From an uncultured Pelagibacteraceae bacterium (GTDB lineage: Bacteria > Pseudomonadota > Alphaproteobacteria > Pelagibacterales > Pelagibacteraceae), in the NCBI GenBank assembly GCA_902610655.1, contig CACLWL010000002.1, forward strand, positions 1 through 64,000: DNA of 64,000 bases, given 5' to 3'. The notes under the pieces are model-generated. The model had not been told where the DNA came from. It did no database searches and worked only from the letters and a program-made list of their open reading frames with translations. Position 1 is the stretch's first letter. Every line of letters starts with the position of its first letter. Shown here in pieces: positions 19,679 through 29,128 of this stretch. Both the position numbers and the translations under genes were made by a program.

Positions 19679-21221
19679 ATATTTTAAGATTGTTTCTTTA
19701 TTTGCTGTGCTAACTATATTTTTAAATGGTTGTGCAACTCAACCATATTCTAAGTCAAAATCTAAAGGTTTTAAACACAATGAACCACTTATTAAAGAGG
19801 ATATAAAAAAAACTGGAAAAGCTTCTATAGAAAAAACAGTTGATATGGGCCCACAACCTGTTTTGGGGGATACTAAAAGTCTTCAAAAAAGAAAAAAAAT
19901 TTCCTCCCAACAAAAAAGAAATTATTTATTAATACCTGACGAGTTTGCCTCGCTAAAACAAAACGTGAGTTTTAAATTTAAAAACTTAGATTATGCAGAG
20001 GCAATGCAATTAATGGGTAAAGTTGGCGGTATAAATATTTTAGTTGGAGACGAGGTGGCAGGAGCAATAACTGCAGATTTAAAAAACGTACCTTGGGATA
20101 AAGCTTTTAATGCACTGCTTGATATGAAAAATTATGCAGCAGATATTGATGTAAGTAGTAATTTAATTAGAGTTCATTCTCCGTCAACATTGACAGCACA
20201 AGAAAATTACAAATCAACTAGAGCAGCCGCTGTTAAGAAAAAAGTAGAATTAGAAGACTCCGTTGAACCAATTGTATCGGAAATTTTTAGACTTTATTAT
20301 ATATCGCCTGCACAAGCTAAAACCACTATTACTGAATTATTTACATCATCAGGAGACAGTTCTTTTAGTCCAATACAAATTACAGAAGAAGTTACAACTA
20401 GATCTATAATTGTAAGAGGAAAAAGCGAAGATCTTGATGTTGTAGATAAAATAATTGGCGAAATAGATGTTAGAACAAAACAGGTTTTAATTGAAGCATT
20501 TATAGTTGAGGCAGACTCTGAATTTGAAAGAGCGCTTGGAACAAGATTGGGTGGTGCATATCAGAGAGGTCAAGAGTCTGTTGGAGGTATAGCAGGCGCA
20601 ACATCAACTGCTAATTCAGCAATTGGAACAAGTAGTGCCCAATTAGGTGGGACTGCAGACTCTATTACAGATTTTACAACAAATGCAGCAGGAGCTACAA
20701 GTGGTATAGGAATTTTAAAAAGAACTGGCTCTGCAGTTTTAAAGGCAGAAATTCAAGCATTAGAATCTATTGGTTTAGGGAAAACTATTTCAAATCCAAA
20801 AGTTTTTACTTTGGATAATCAAGTTGCAACAATTACACAAGGTGAAGAAATTCAATTTCAAGCGACCGGATCAGAAGGAGCAAATACATCTTTTAAAGAA
20901 GCGGCGCTTAAACTAACCGTTACACCAAGTATAATAGGTGATGGTAATGTGCTATTAGATGTACAAGTCAATAATGACTCAGTAAACCGTGCCGTATCAG
21001 GTGAACCTGGAATTAATAAAATGGAAATTGCTACAAAACTTTTAATTGCAGATGGAGATATTGTTGTAATTGGTGGAATAAAGAAAAATAAAGTATTTGA
21101 CTCAAAAGAACAACTCCCAGGACTTGGTAATGTTCCTGTTTTAGGAAATTTATTTAAAGGTACGAAGAAAAGTGATAGTTTAGATGAATTATTAATATTT
21201 ATCGCACCGAGGGTATTATAA
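19668..21221 (+). CDS. Type IV pilus secretin PilQ/MshL family
   Basis: Lipobox LNGCA; FKNLDYAEAMQLMGKVGGINILV; VLIEAFIVEADSEFERALGTRLGG; IVVIGGIKKNKVFDSKEQLPGLGNVPVLGNLFK. Confidence 0.92.
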   Translation: MNIKYFKIVSLFAVLTIFLNGCATQPYSKSKSKGFKHNEPLIKEDIKKTGKASIEKTVDMGPQPVLGDTKSLQKRKKISSQQKRNYLLIPDEFASLKQNVSFKFKNLDYAEAMQLMGKVGGINILVGDEVAGAITADLKNVPWDKAFNALLDMKNYAADIDVSSNLIRVHSPSTLTAQENYKSTRAAAVKKKVELEDSVEPIVSEIFRLYYISPAQAKTTITELFTSSGDSSFSPIQITEEVTTRSIIVRGKSEDLDVVDKIIGEIDVRTKQVLIEAFIVEADSEFERALGTRLGGAYQRGQESVGGIAGATSTANSAIGTSSAQLGGTADSITDFTTNAAGATSGIGILKRTGSAVLKAEIQALESIGLGKTISNPKVFTLDNQVATITQGEEIQFQATGSEGANTSFKEAALKLTVTPSIIGDGNVLLDVQVNNDSVNRAVSGEPGINKMEIATKLLIADGDIVVIGGIKKNKVFDSKEQLPGLGNVPVLGNLFKGTKKSDSLDELLIFIAPRVL

Positions 21222-21222
21222 A

Positions 21223-22974
21223 ATGTTAAAAATTAGTAGAGAGAGCGAAATAAACTTAATCAATGTATTAATAGATAACGATATTATTTCGGGTAAAGAT
21301 TTACCAAATATTAAAAAAGTTAGCACTGAGGGCAACAAATCACAAATCGACGCAGTTTTTGAGCTGAAATTATGTGATGAAAAAAAAATTTTAGATGTAT
21401 TAGTTAAAGAACAAAGTTTAGAAACTATTGATTTAGCAAAAGTAGAAATTACAGACGAGATAAAATCTGTGCTTCCCTCAAATTATATTAATGTTAATTT
21501 TGTTGCTCCATTTAAAGTAGATGGAAAGGTGCTGCATATTGCAATATCTGATAGTTCGAAACTTGGTTTAATGAGAAATTTAAAGGCTATTACAAAAAAA
21601 GAAATTGAATTACATGCTGCTACTGTAAGTCAAATTTCAGAGTTTATTCAGAAACTTCAAAGTGAAAGTGGTAATATTACAACTGAAACAATAAGACAAG
21701 AAAAAAAAGAAAAAACTAAAACTTTCGACTCTGACTTAGGTGAAGCTGGAGAGGTTTTAGAAAATAAACCAGAGGAAGAAGTAGAGGCTATAGAAAATGA
21801 GTCTGAAGTAATAAAATTTAGTACAGCAGTTGTAGCAGACGCAATTAAATTAGGAGTTAGCGATATTCACATAGAACCATACAGATTTTCATCCCGAGTT
21901 AGATACAGATTAGATGGCATGCTTCAAGAACAAGAGGAATATAAAAAATTTCTTCATGATAATTATGGCGCAGTGGTGACTAGATTTAAAATAATGGGAA
22001 AACTTGATATTGCTGAAAGAAGACTGCCACAAGATGGTGCAATTAACTTCAAGATAGACGGAAAGGTTGTTGATCTTCGATTATCAATTCTTCCAACAGC
22101 CAATAACGAGAGGATCGTTATGCGTATATTGAACAAAGACGCTGGAGATATTACTCTTGAACAATTAAATTTTGAGGACCAAGATTTAAAAAATTTGAGA
22201 AAATCAATTCACAGCACGCAAGGATTAATTTTAGTTACAGGACCAACAGGATCTGGTAAATCAACTACTCTTTATAGTATTTTGAAAGAAGTCAGCAAAC
22301 CACATTTAAATATATTAACGGCAGAGGATCCAGTTGAATATGAATTGGATGGAGTAGGGCAAGTACAAATTAAAGATGATATTGGTTTATCATTTGCATC
22401 TGCCTTAAGATCTTTTCTTAGACAAGACCCAGAAATTATTCTGGTTGGAGAGATGCGAGATAAAGAGACAGTCGATATTGGTTTAAAAGCTGCTCTTACT
22501 GGTCACTTAGTCTTTAGCACACTACACACTAATGATGCACCAAGTACCATTACTAGATTGCAAAACATGGGAACTCCAGATTATTTAATAAGCGCAGCTA
22601 CACAAATGGTGTTAGCTCAAAGACTAGCTAGGAAAAATTGTAAAGACTGCCGTGTACCTGACGAGGATGTTACTCCAAAAGTTTTAACAGATTTAGGTTT
22701 TTCTCCAGAGCAAGCATCAAGAGTGAAAGCGATTAAAGGAAAAGGATGCGCAAAATGTAAAGACTCGGGTTACAAAGGAAGACAAGGAATTTATGAAATT
22801 ATGGTTGTATCAAAACCCATAAAAGAAGCAATCTTAAGACAAGCAACAACACCAGAATTAAGAGAAATTGCGATTAAAGAAGGTTTTCAAACAATGCAAG
22901 ATATGGGCAGAAGACTTATAGCAAACGGAGAGCTAAATTTCAGGGAATTCGAGCGTGTATTGTCCGCAAGTTAA
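21223..22974 (+). CDS. pilB: Type IV pilus assembly ATPase PilB (GspE family)
   Basis: GPTGSGKSTTLYS, AEDPVEYELDGVGQVQI, four-Cys zinc motif CKDCR...CAKCKDSGYKGRQGIYE. Confidence 0.93.
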   Translation: MLKISRESEINLINVLIDNDIISGKDLPNIKKVSTEGNKSQIDAVFELKLCDEKKILDVLVKEQSLETIDLAKVEITDEIKSVLPSNYINVNFVAPFKVDGKVLHIAISDSSKLGLMRNLKAITKKEIELHAATVSQISEFIQKLQSESGNITTETIRQEKKEKTKTFDSDLGEAGEVLENKPEEEVEAIENESEVIKFSTAVVADAIKLGVSDIHIEPYRFSSRVRYRLDGMLQEQEEYKKFLHDNYGAVVTRFKIMGKLDIAERRLPQDGAINFKIDGKVVDLRLSILPTANNERIVMRILNKDAGDITLEQLNFEDQDLKNLRKSIHSTQGLILVTGPTGSGKSTTLYSILKEVSKPHLNILTAEDPVEYELDGVGQVQIKDDIGLSFASALRSFLRQDPEIILVGEMRDKETVDIGLKAALTGHLVFSTLHTNDAPSTITRLQNMGTPDYLISAATQMVLAQRLARKNCKDCRVPDEDVTPKVLTDLGFSPEQASRVKAIKGKGCAKCKDSGYKGRQGIYEIMVVSKPIKEAILRQATTPELREIAIKEGFQTMQDMGRRLIANGELNFREFERVLSAS

Positions 22975-22976
22975 TC

Positions 22977-24215
22977 ATGGAAGCCTATACATATAAAGGA
23001 ATATCAGAGGGAAAATACGTTGAAGGTGAAATAGAAGCTTTAAATCAAGACGAAGCATCTTTTAAACTAAAAGAACAAAAAATAATAATCACTAACTTAA
23101 TAAAGTCTGCAAAGAAAAAAGCGGCTAAAAAGGAAAAAACAAAAAGTAAAGGATTATCTCTTTTTGGTAAAAAGAAAGTTAAAGTCGAGGAAATATTAAT
23201 ATTTTCAAAACAATTCGCTACAATGGTAAAGGCAGGTTTACCTATTTTACAAACACTTGCTATGTTAAGAGACCAACTAGAAGGTCCCGCTATAAAGGAA
23301 GTGGTTGAAGATATTAGAAAAAGCTTAGAGGGTGGTGTTACATTATCTAAATGCTTTGAAAAATATCCACAATATTTTGACAATGTTTATGTTAACTTAA
23401 TTAAAGCTGGAGAGGCTAGCGGTAAGTTAGATGTTTTTTTATTAAAAATTGTAGATGATTTAGAAAAAAAAGAAAAAATAAAGAAGAAAATTAAAGGTGC
23501 ATTAATGTATCCATCTATAATGTTTACAGTTGCAATTACTGTCAGCGCGTTTATGTTAATTAAAGTAGTCCCAGTTTTTGCCAACATGTATGACGGAATG
23601 GGAATAGCTCTTCCAAAACCTACAGCAGTGATTATGAATATGAGCAACTTCTTAAGGGGAACAGGTGGTTTAATTCTATTGATTACTATAATTGGCGGAT
23701 ATGGATTATTTAAATATCTTACAACAAAAAATGAAGCTATTAGGTACAGATGGCATAAACAAGTATTAAAAGTTCCAGTATTTGGTGATTTAATATTAAA
23801 ATCTGTACTAGCACAAATTTCATTGATCATGGGTAACTTAAGTGCTGCAGGAGTAAACTTACTTGAAAGTATTGAGATTGCAAAATCTGTAAGTAAAAAT
23901 GTTGTTGTAACCGAAGCTTTAGAAAATGTTAAGAAAGGAGTTTTTTCAGGTGACACATTGACAAAATTATTTTTAAAAGAACCATTGTTTCCGCCTACTT
24001 TTAGTCAGCTTATCTCTGTTGGTGAGCAAACTGGTCAGCTAGATGAAATGTTTAATTCTGTTGCAATATATTATGAAGCAGAATTTGATACTGCAGTTGA
24101 TAACATGTCTAGTTTGATTGAACCGATCATGATTGTTTTTATGGGATTGATGATTGGTGGCTTGATGATTGCAATGTATTCACCGATATTTAATGTTGGT
24201 GCATTAATTGGCTAA
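22977..24215 (+). CDS. pilC: Type IV pilus inner-membrane platform PilC (GspF family)
   Basis: FSKQFATMVKAGLPILQTLAML, ALMYPSIMFTVA, FPPTFSQLISVGEQTGQLDEMF. Confidence 0.93.
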   Translation: MEAYTYKGISEGKYVEGEIEALNQDEASFKLKEQKIIITNLIKSAKKKAAKKEKTKSKGLSLFGKKKVKVEEILIFSKQFATMVKAGLPILQTLAMLRDQLEGPAIKEVVEDIRKSLEGGVTLSKCFEKYPQYFDNVYVNLIKAGEASGKLDVFLLKIVDDLEKKEKIKKKIKGALMYPSIMFTVAITVSAFMLIKVVPVFANMYDGMGIALPKPTAVIMNMSNFLRGTGGLILLITIIGGYGLFKYLTTKNEAIRYRWHKQVLKVPVFGDLILKSVLAQISLIMGNLSAAGVNLLESIEIAKSVSKNVVVTEALENVKKGVFSGDTLTKLFLKEPLFPPTFSQLISVGEQTGQLDEMFNSVAIYYEAEFDTAVDNMSSLIEPIMIVFMGLMIGGLMIAMYSPIFNVGALIG

Positions 24216-24625
24216 ATTCTTTTTGTTAAAACTAAATGATTTACCCATTGCTGCTGATCTTTTTTAAAAACGGCATCGTCCATAATTTGTTTGATAAAAT
24301 AAGTTCCTAATCCCCCTGGCTTAATATCATCTAGCTTTCTGTGTTGTATGTTTTCAGATACAACTGGTTTACCTTTATCATAAAAACCTATTTCTAACTG
24401 ATTGTCTTTCATGGAAATTTTTATTTGCATATGATCCTTTGTCTCTTCAACACCTTTATATGCATGCTTAACAATATTTTGTGCTGCTTCTGCAATGGCT
24501 AGGACTAATTCATCTTTAAGATCTTTATTTAAATTTAACTTATCAAATACATCTCTTGAAAAAGTTCTTACCTCTTTTAAACTTCCGCTATGTACTAAAA
24601 AATCTTTAGATTCTGATATATCCAT
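24212..24625 (-). CDS. Anti-sigma regulatory factor, RsbW-like HATPase
   Basis: ELVLAIAEAAQNIVKHAYKG (N-box), GGLGTYFIKQIMDDAVF (G-box). Confidence 0.85.
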   Translation of the reverse strand: MDISESKDFLVHSGSLKEVRTFSRDVFDKLNLNKDLKDELVLAIAEAAQNIVKHAYKGVEETKDHMQIKISMKDNQLEIGFYDKGKPVVSENIQHRKLDDIKPGGLGTYFIKQIMDDAVFKKDQQQWVNHLVLTKRI

Positions 24626-24924
24626 TACTCTAAGTTTAGTATTTGCTCTAATTTAGCCATCATAATAACTTTTAGAACAGATTTACTCACCTCTTTGACT
24701 ACAACTTTAGTATTTGACTCTAATGCTTTTTGATGACTTTCTATTAATACAGAAATACCCGAGGAATCCATATAAGACACATCTTTTAAATTTAAGTGAA
24801 CTTCTTTGCCAGTTTCAACAAGAGGTAAAATTACTTCTTTAGCCTTTTCTGTCACATCCATATCAATTTCACCATTTAAAAAAACAGTTGCAATGTTACC
24901 CTCTTCAGAAATTTTATAACTCAT
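24625..24924 (-). CDS. STAS-domain anti-anti-sigma factor
   Basis: NGEIDMDVTEKAK...VHLNLKDVSYMDSSGISVLI with the phosphorylatable DSSG motif; stop/start overlap with the kinase gene. Confidence 0.9.
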   Translation of the reverse strand: MSYKISEEGNIATVFLNGEIDMDVTEKAKEVILPLVETGKEVHLNLKDVSYMDSSGISVLIESHQKALESNTKVVVKEVSKSVLKVIMMAKLEQILNLE

Positions 24925-25104
24925 AGAGAAACTGATAACATTATTAATAAATTATTAAAAACCTAAAATTTAGCCAAAATGGCCACAAAATTTTAAAAAA
25001 CAAGGTTTTTTCTTTATTTTAGGGTCAACTTCATTCTTTACATAGATGATATAAATAATAAATATATGTATATTATACAAAATTTGGTCAATTATAGGAG
25101 GACT

Positions 25105-25578
25105 ATGAAAAAAACAAATCAAAAAGGTTTTACACTAATAGAATTATTGGTTGTTGTAGCAATTATAGGAGCACTAGCAGCTGTAGGTGTTGTTGCTTAT
25201 AATGGATACACTGCAGCAGCTAAGAAAAATTCTACTAAATCAATTCATGCAAATGCTACAAAATACATTGCTTCAGAAATGGCTAAATGTAACATCGATG
25301 GAGAACCATTCGGTGGAGATATTAGTTGTCCTGGTACCGCAGCAGCGGTTTTGGCATTACTTACTGGAGATGACAGTCCAATGAAAGATAAGAATCCTTT
25401 TGATACAAGTGAAGATGCAGTTGGATCGGGAAATTCTTCTACAGCATCAGATGCAAGTGATTTAGGATATGTAGTAGTAACCGTATCAGGTACTGATATT
25501 GTACTTACAACTAAGTATGATGATGATGATACTGTAGATGCTCTTGAAAGTAAAATCTGCATAGGAAATAGTTGTTAA
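25105..25578 (+). CDS. Type IV major pilin (PilA-like)
   Basis: MKKTNQKG-FTLIELLVVVAIIGALAAVGVVAYNGYTAAAKK; strong RBS ATAGGAGGACT before ATG at 25105. Confidence 0.92.
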   Translation: MKKTNQKGFTLIELLVVVAIIGALAAVGVVAYNGYTAAAKKNSTKSIHANATKYIASEMAKCNIDGEPFGGDISCPGTAAAVLALLTGDDSPMKDKNPFDTSEDAVGSGNSSTASDASDLGYVVVTVSGTDIVLTTKYDDDDTVDALESKICIGNSC

Positions 25579-25979
25579 TAGATAAAGAAGAAGGTTTTAG
25601 TTTAATTGAACTCTTAGTAGTCGTTGCAATAATAGGAGCAATCGCTTCAATTGGTGTGCTTGCTTACAACGGCTACACAGAGGGTGCAACAAAAACTTCA
25701 GCTAAAAACGCTATGCAACAAATCGCATTAGGATATCAAGACTACTACTCTATGAATGGAAGTTACAGTCATACTACAGATGCTACTTGCGATTCCCCAA
25801 GTGCAGCTGATACAAGCCATATAAATACCGAAATTTTTGAATCAGAAGGTGATGATAAAGTCATAGATCTTGATGATTGGGATTTTTGCGTTCAAGATCA
25901 TGCGACGGGATTTTTAATAGTTGGTACCGATGGAACTACTGAATATACTTTGAATGCCAAAGGGAGTAAGAATTTTTAA
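25572..25979 (+). CDS. Second type IV pilin, tandem paralog
   Basis: KEEG-FSLIELLVVVAIIGAIASIGVLAYNGYTEGATKTSAKNAMQQIALGYQDYY; overlaps first pilin gene by a few nt. Confidence 0.88.
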   Translation: MLIDKEEGFSLIELLVVVAIIGAIASIGVLAYNGYTEGATKTSAKNAMQQIALGYQDYYSMNGSYSHTTDATCDSPSAADTSHINTEIFESEGDDKVIDLDDWDFCVQDHATGFLIVGTDGTTEYTLNAKGSKNF

Positions 25980-25996
25980 TTAATGCAGATAATAAA

Positions 25997-26242
25997 ATGT
26001 CTTTTCAAAATTTTAAAAAATTCAGTACGAAATTATTATCTGGTGAGCAATCCACAAAAGTAAAAATATTTTCTACACTTAGTTTATTATGGATGGTTTT
26101 AATAGGTTATCTTGTTTGGTGGAATGGTTTAAAAAGTCCTGGCTTTGATAAAAGTTTTAAGTGGGAAGAATGGATATGGTTTGGTTTAGTACCAGCAATT
26201 ACCCCATTTATTATTTATATTATATGGAAAAAAGATGAATAA
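25997..26242 (+). CDS. Small membrane protein (two predicted TM helices)
   Basis: 81 aa; hydrophobic LLWMVLIGYLVWW and WFGLVPAITPFIIYIIW; overlaps next gene. Confidence 0.6.
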   Translation: MSFQNFKKFSTKLLSGEQSTKVKIFSTLSLLWMVLIGYLVWWNGLKSPGFDKSFKWEEWIWFGLVPAITPFIIYIIWKKDE

Positions 26243-27539
26243 ATTAAAATTTTTAAAAATATTTTTGGTATTAATTATTTTTATCTCAATTGATAAGGTT
26301 TTTGCTTCAGATAAGAATATTACTTATATACAAATTTTACAAAAACCTAATGATTTAGAGTTAAATATAAAGTACGCACAGCAACAAGGAAAAATCGGTA
26401 ACTTTAAACAAACCATTTCTACTTTAGAACGATTGAATATGGTATACCCAGATAATATTGAAATTAAAATGTATTTATTATCTGTTCTTGTGCAAGCTGA
26501 CTCACCTGACAAAGCGCTTACGGTAATAGATGAAATAAAAAATAACGAAGATGCAACAGAAGAAGACTTATTAACGGTTAAAGATATAGAGAAAGAGTTA
26601 GAGGACAGAGCAAGACCAAAATTGTGGAGTTTTGCTGCTGGAGTAAACTGGGGGCTTTCACAAAGTAACAATGTGAACAATGTATCAAAAACTAGATTAC
26701 AAATGAGTTCAGACTCTTTAGATCCTTTCAATACACCAATGCATGATAGAACTTATTCAGCTAGTACTGACATTTCAGCAGTGAGACGAATTGGGGAAGA
26801 TTCATCTTTTTTATTAAATGCAAGTGTATCAGACTCTCGACAAGTAATTGAAACGGGTGATGATGTAGAAGGTTACACCTTGACAACCTCATACGACACA
26901 ACAATCGGTAACCAAGGCATATCAATTTTTGGTATGTTTAGTAAATCTGATTATATTGATGACGCTGATAGCTTTTCTACAATAGCAGGTCTGTCTGGCT
27001 TTTTCCCAAGCGGAGACAGAAGCACATACAGTTATTCTTATTCACTATCTGACTCTAAAGGAAATAGGAATTCTTCTGATACAACTGCTGATGAAACTAA
27101 TTCTATTGGACATAGTGTTACTATTGGCCATGATTATGCAGTTAATGAAATTATTTCAACTAGTCTTTCTACCGGATATGGTATTTCAGAAAATAAAGTT
27201 GGGGTAAATGACTATGAAACCTTTGATTTTGGTTTTAGGCTTAATTTAAATCTACCTATTGCATATGTTTCAATTGGAGAAGCTTTATCATTTAATGAAT
27301 ATTTTGAATCTGACTCCAGCAACAATTCCTCATTAATAAGATCGGATGTCGCTAGTACTTTTGATATAATTGTTGTTAAACCATTAGGTGATTTTTTACC
27401 TTTCTTGGATCCTAACAAATTAATTAATTTGTCATTTTCATATGATAAAACAATTTCAGAAGCTAACATTATAAATTATGATTACGAGGCAGAATCTTTT
27501 GGCTTTGGAATTTCAAGATCTTTCGATTTAAGAGGTTAG
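26235..27539 (+). CDS. TPR + C-terminal outer-membrane beta-barrel protein (Slam/DUF560-like)
   Basis: Signal peptide, TPR-like repeats to ~aa 130, then alternating-residue beta strands ending in GFGISRSFDLRG. Confidence 0.55.
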   Translation: MNKLKFLKIFLVLIIFISIDKVFASDKNITYIQILQKPNDLELNIKYAQQQGKIGNFKQTISTLERLNMVYPDNIEIKMYLLSVLVQADSPDKALTVIDEIKNNEDATEEDLLTVKDIEKELEDRARPKLWSFAAGVNWGLSQSNNVNNVSKTRLQMSSDSLDPFNTPMHDRTYSASTDISAVRRIGEDSSFLLNASVSDSRQVIETGDDVEGYTLTTSYDTTIGNQGISIFGMFSKSDYIDDADSFSTIAGLSGFFPSGDRSTYSYSYSLSDSKGNRNSSDTTADETNSIGHSVTIGHDYAVNEIISTSLSTGYGISENKVGVNDYETFDFGFRLNLNLPIAYVSIGEALSFNEYFESDSSNNSSLIRSDVASTFDIIVVKPLGDFLPFLDPNKLINLSFSYDKTISEANIINYDYEAESFGFGISRSFDLRG

Positions 27540-27674
27540 AATTATTAAGTCTATTTTAAAATTATAATAAAGGTAATTTTTTGCCTGTTTTTCAACATTA
27601 TTCGTGGTTGTAAAAACCCAAACTGACTAAAAAAATGGTTTTTTAAGTCTTAAAAATTGTTATAAGCTTGTCAT

Positions 27675-29069
27675 ATGAAAAGAATTCTGAGTTTCGTTGC
27701 TGGTTTGCTGTTTTTATCTTCAATTTCATTCGCTGAAGAATTAACAATTGAAAAGCAATTAGTTGGTATAGTTGGCGCAATAAACGGAACTGTTAAAACT
27801 GAGAACAGAACTTTAAAAGCTGGAGATAGAATTTATTTAAATGAAACGATCTTGGCAGGTGAAAACTCAGGAACTCAAATTTTATTATTAGATCAATCAA
27901 CTTTTACTATTGGCTCTGACTCAGAAGTTGTAATGGATACTTTCATATATGATCCAGAAACAAATGATGGAAAAATAGTTGCCAGTGTAAAACAAGGTAG
28001 TTTAAAAGTAATATCAGGATTAATAAGCAAAAAAAACCCAGATAGCTTAACAGTTGAAGTACCAGAGGGGACTTTAGGATCTAGAGGTACAGAATTTCAA
28101 ACTAATGTATCAAAAGGTAAAACAGATACTTTATTAATCGGACCAGGAAAAAATAATACTTTAGGATTAAGACCAGGCGCAGTACTCGTTGGAAATAATA
28201 AAGGACAAACTTTATTAAACAAACCTTACAGTATCACAAGCATGACTAAAGGAAAAGCTCCAGGTAAAGCTAGGCAAATTACAAAAGCACAGTTAAAAAA
28301 ATTCAATAAAAAAATGAAAGCTTTAAAAGTTGCAAAAGCTACAGGCGCATCAAAAGAAGAAAAGAAAGCTATTAGAAAAAAAATTAAACAAGAATTAAAA
28401 GCACAAGGTTTTGAAAAAGAAGAAATTAGAACTTTAATTAAAGACAACCTACAAAAAGATAAAGAGAAAAGAATTGTTTTATTAAATGAGGGAGGTCAAG
28501 ACACTACTGATTTAGAAATTGACCAAAGTATAACTGATGAGGTTGAGGCCCCAGAAATAGAAATTGCTGAACCTGAAACTCCAACAGTAGACATTGAGCC
28601 TAAGGCAACAGAACCGAAAAAAGATAAAAAGAAAAAAGATAAAGCTAAAAAGAAAAAAGGAAAAAAGAAAAAAGAAAAAGCTAAAAATAAAAAAGGAAAA
28701 AAGAAAAAAGAAAAAGCTAAAAAATCAAAAGATAAAAAGAAAAAAGCTACTAAAAAGAAAGCTACTAAGAAAAAAGAAACTAAAAAGAAAGCTACTAAAA
28801 AGAAAGCTACTAAAAAGAAGGCAACTAAAAAGAAAGTTACTAAAAAGAAAGCAACTAAAAAGAAAGCTACTAAGAAAAAAGCACCTAAAAAGAAAAAGGC
28901 TGTGAAGAAAAAAGCGCCTAAAAAGAAAAAAGCAGTTAAAAAGAAAAAAGCAGTTAAAAAGAAAAAAGTAGTTAAAAAGAAAAAAGTAGTTAAAAAGAAA
29001 AAGAAAATAGTTAAGAAAATAGTTAAGAAAAAGAAAAAGAAGAAAAAAAAGAAGAGAAAAAAGAAATAA
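27675..29069 (+). CDS. FecR-domain exported protein with a ~150-residue Lys-rich tail
   Basis: Signal peptide; VGIVGAINGTVKTENRTLKAGDRIYLNETILAGENSG FecR-type motif; tail (KKKAT)n/(KKKKAV)n. Confidence 0.85.
   Translation: MKRILSFVAGLLFLSSISFAEELTIEKQLVGIVGAINGTVKTENRTLKAGDRIYLNETILAGENSGTQILLLDQSTFTIGSDSEVVMDTFIYDPETNDGKIVASVKQGSLKVISGLISKKNPDSLTVEVPEGTLGSRGTEFQTNVSKGKTDTLLIGPGKNNTLGLRPGAVLVGNNKGQTLLNKPYSITSMTKGKAPGKARQITKAQLKKFNKKMKALKVAKATGASKEEKKAIRKKIKQELKAQGFEKEEIRTLIKDNLQKDKEKRIVLLNEGGQDTTDLEIDQSITDEVEAPEIEIAEPETPTVDIEPKATEPKKDKKKKDKAKKKKGKKKKEKAKNKKGKKKKEKAKKSKDKKKKATKKKATKKKETKKKATKKKATKKKATKKKVTKKKATKKKATKKKAPKKKKAVKKKAPKKKKAVKKKKAVKKKKVVKKKKVVKKKKKIVKKIVKKKKKKKKKKRKKK
28616..29066 (+). 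repeat. Degenerate tandem repeat encoding KKKAT/KKKKAV
   Basis: Repeated aaaaagaaagctact / aaaaagaaaaaagcagtt units. Confidence 0.9.
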
Positions 29070-29128
29070 TCTCTATAAATTCCTCTAAGATTTATTTACT
29101 TTAATAATAATATATATACATTCTAAGT

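Noticed and set aside
23387-23956. 189-aa minus-strand ORF
   Set aside because: Antisense to pilC, which is unmistakable on the + strand.
28594-28905. 103-aa + ORF rich in K/R/L
   Set aside because: Out-of-frame reading of the lysine repeat tail of the FecR protein.
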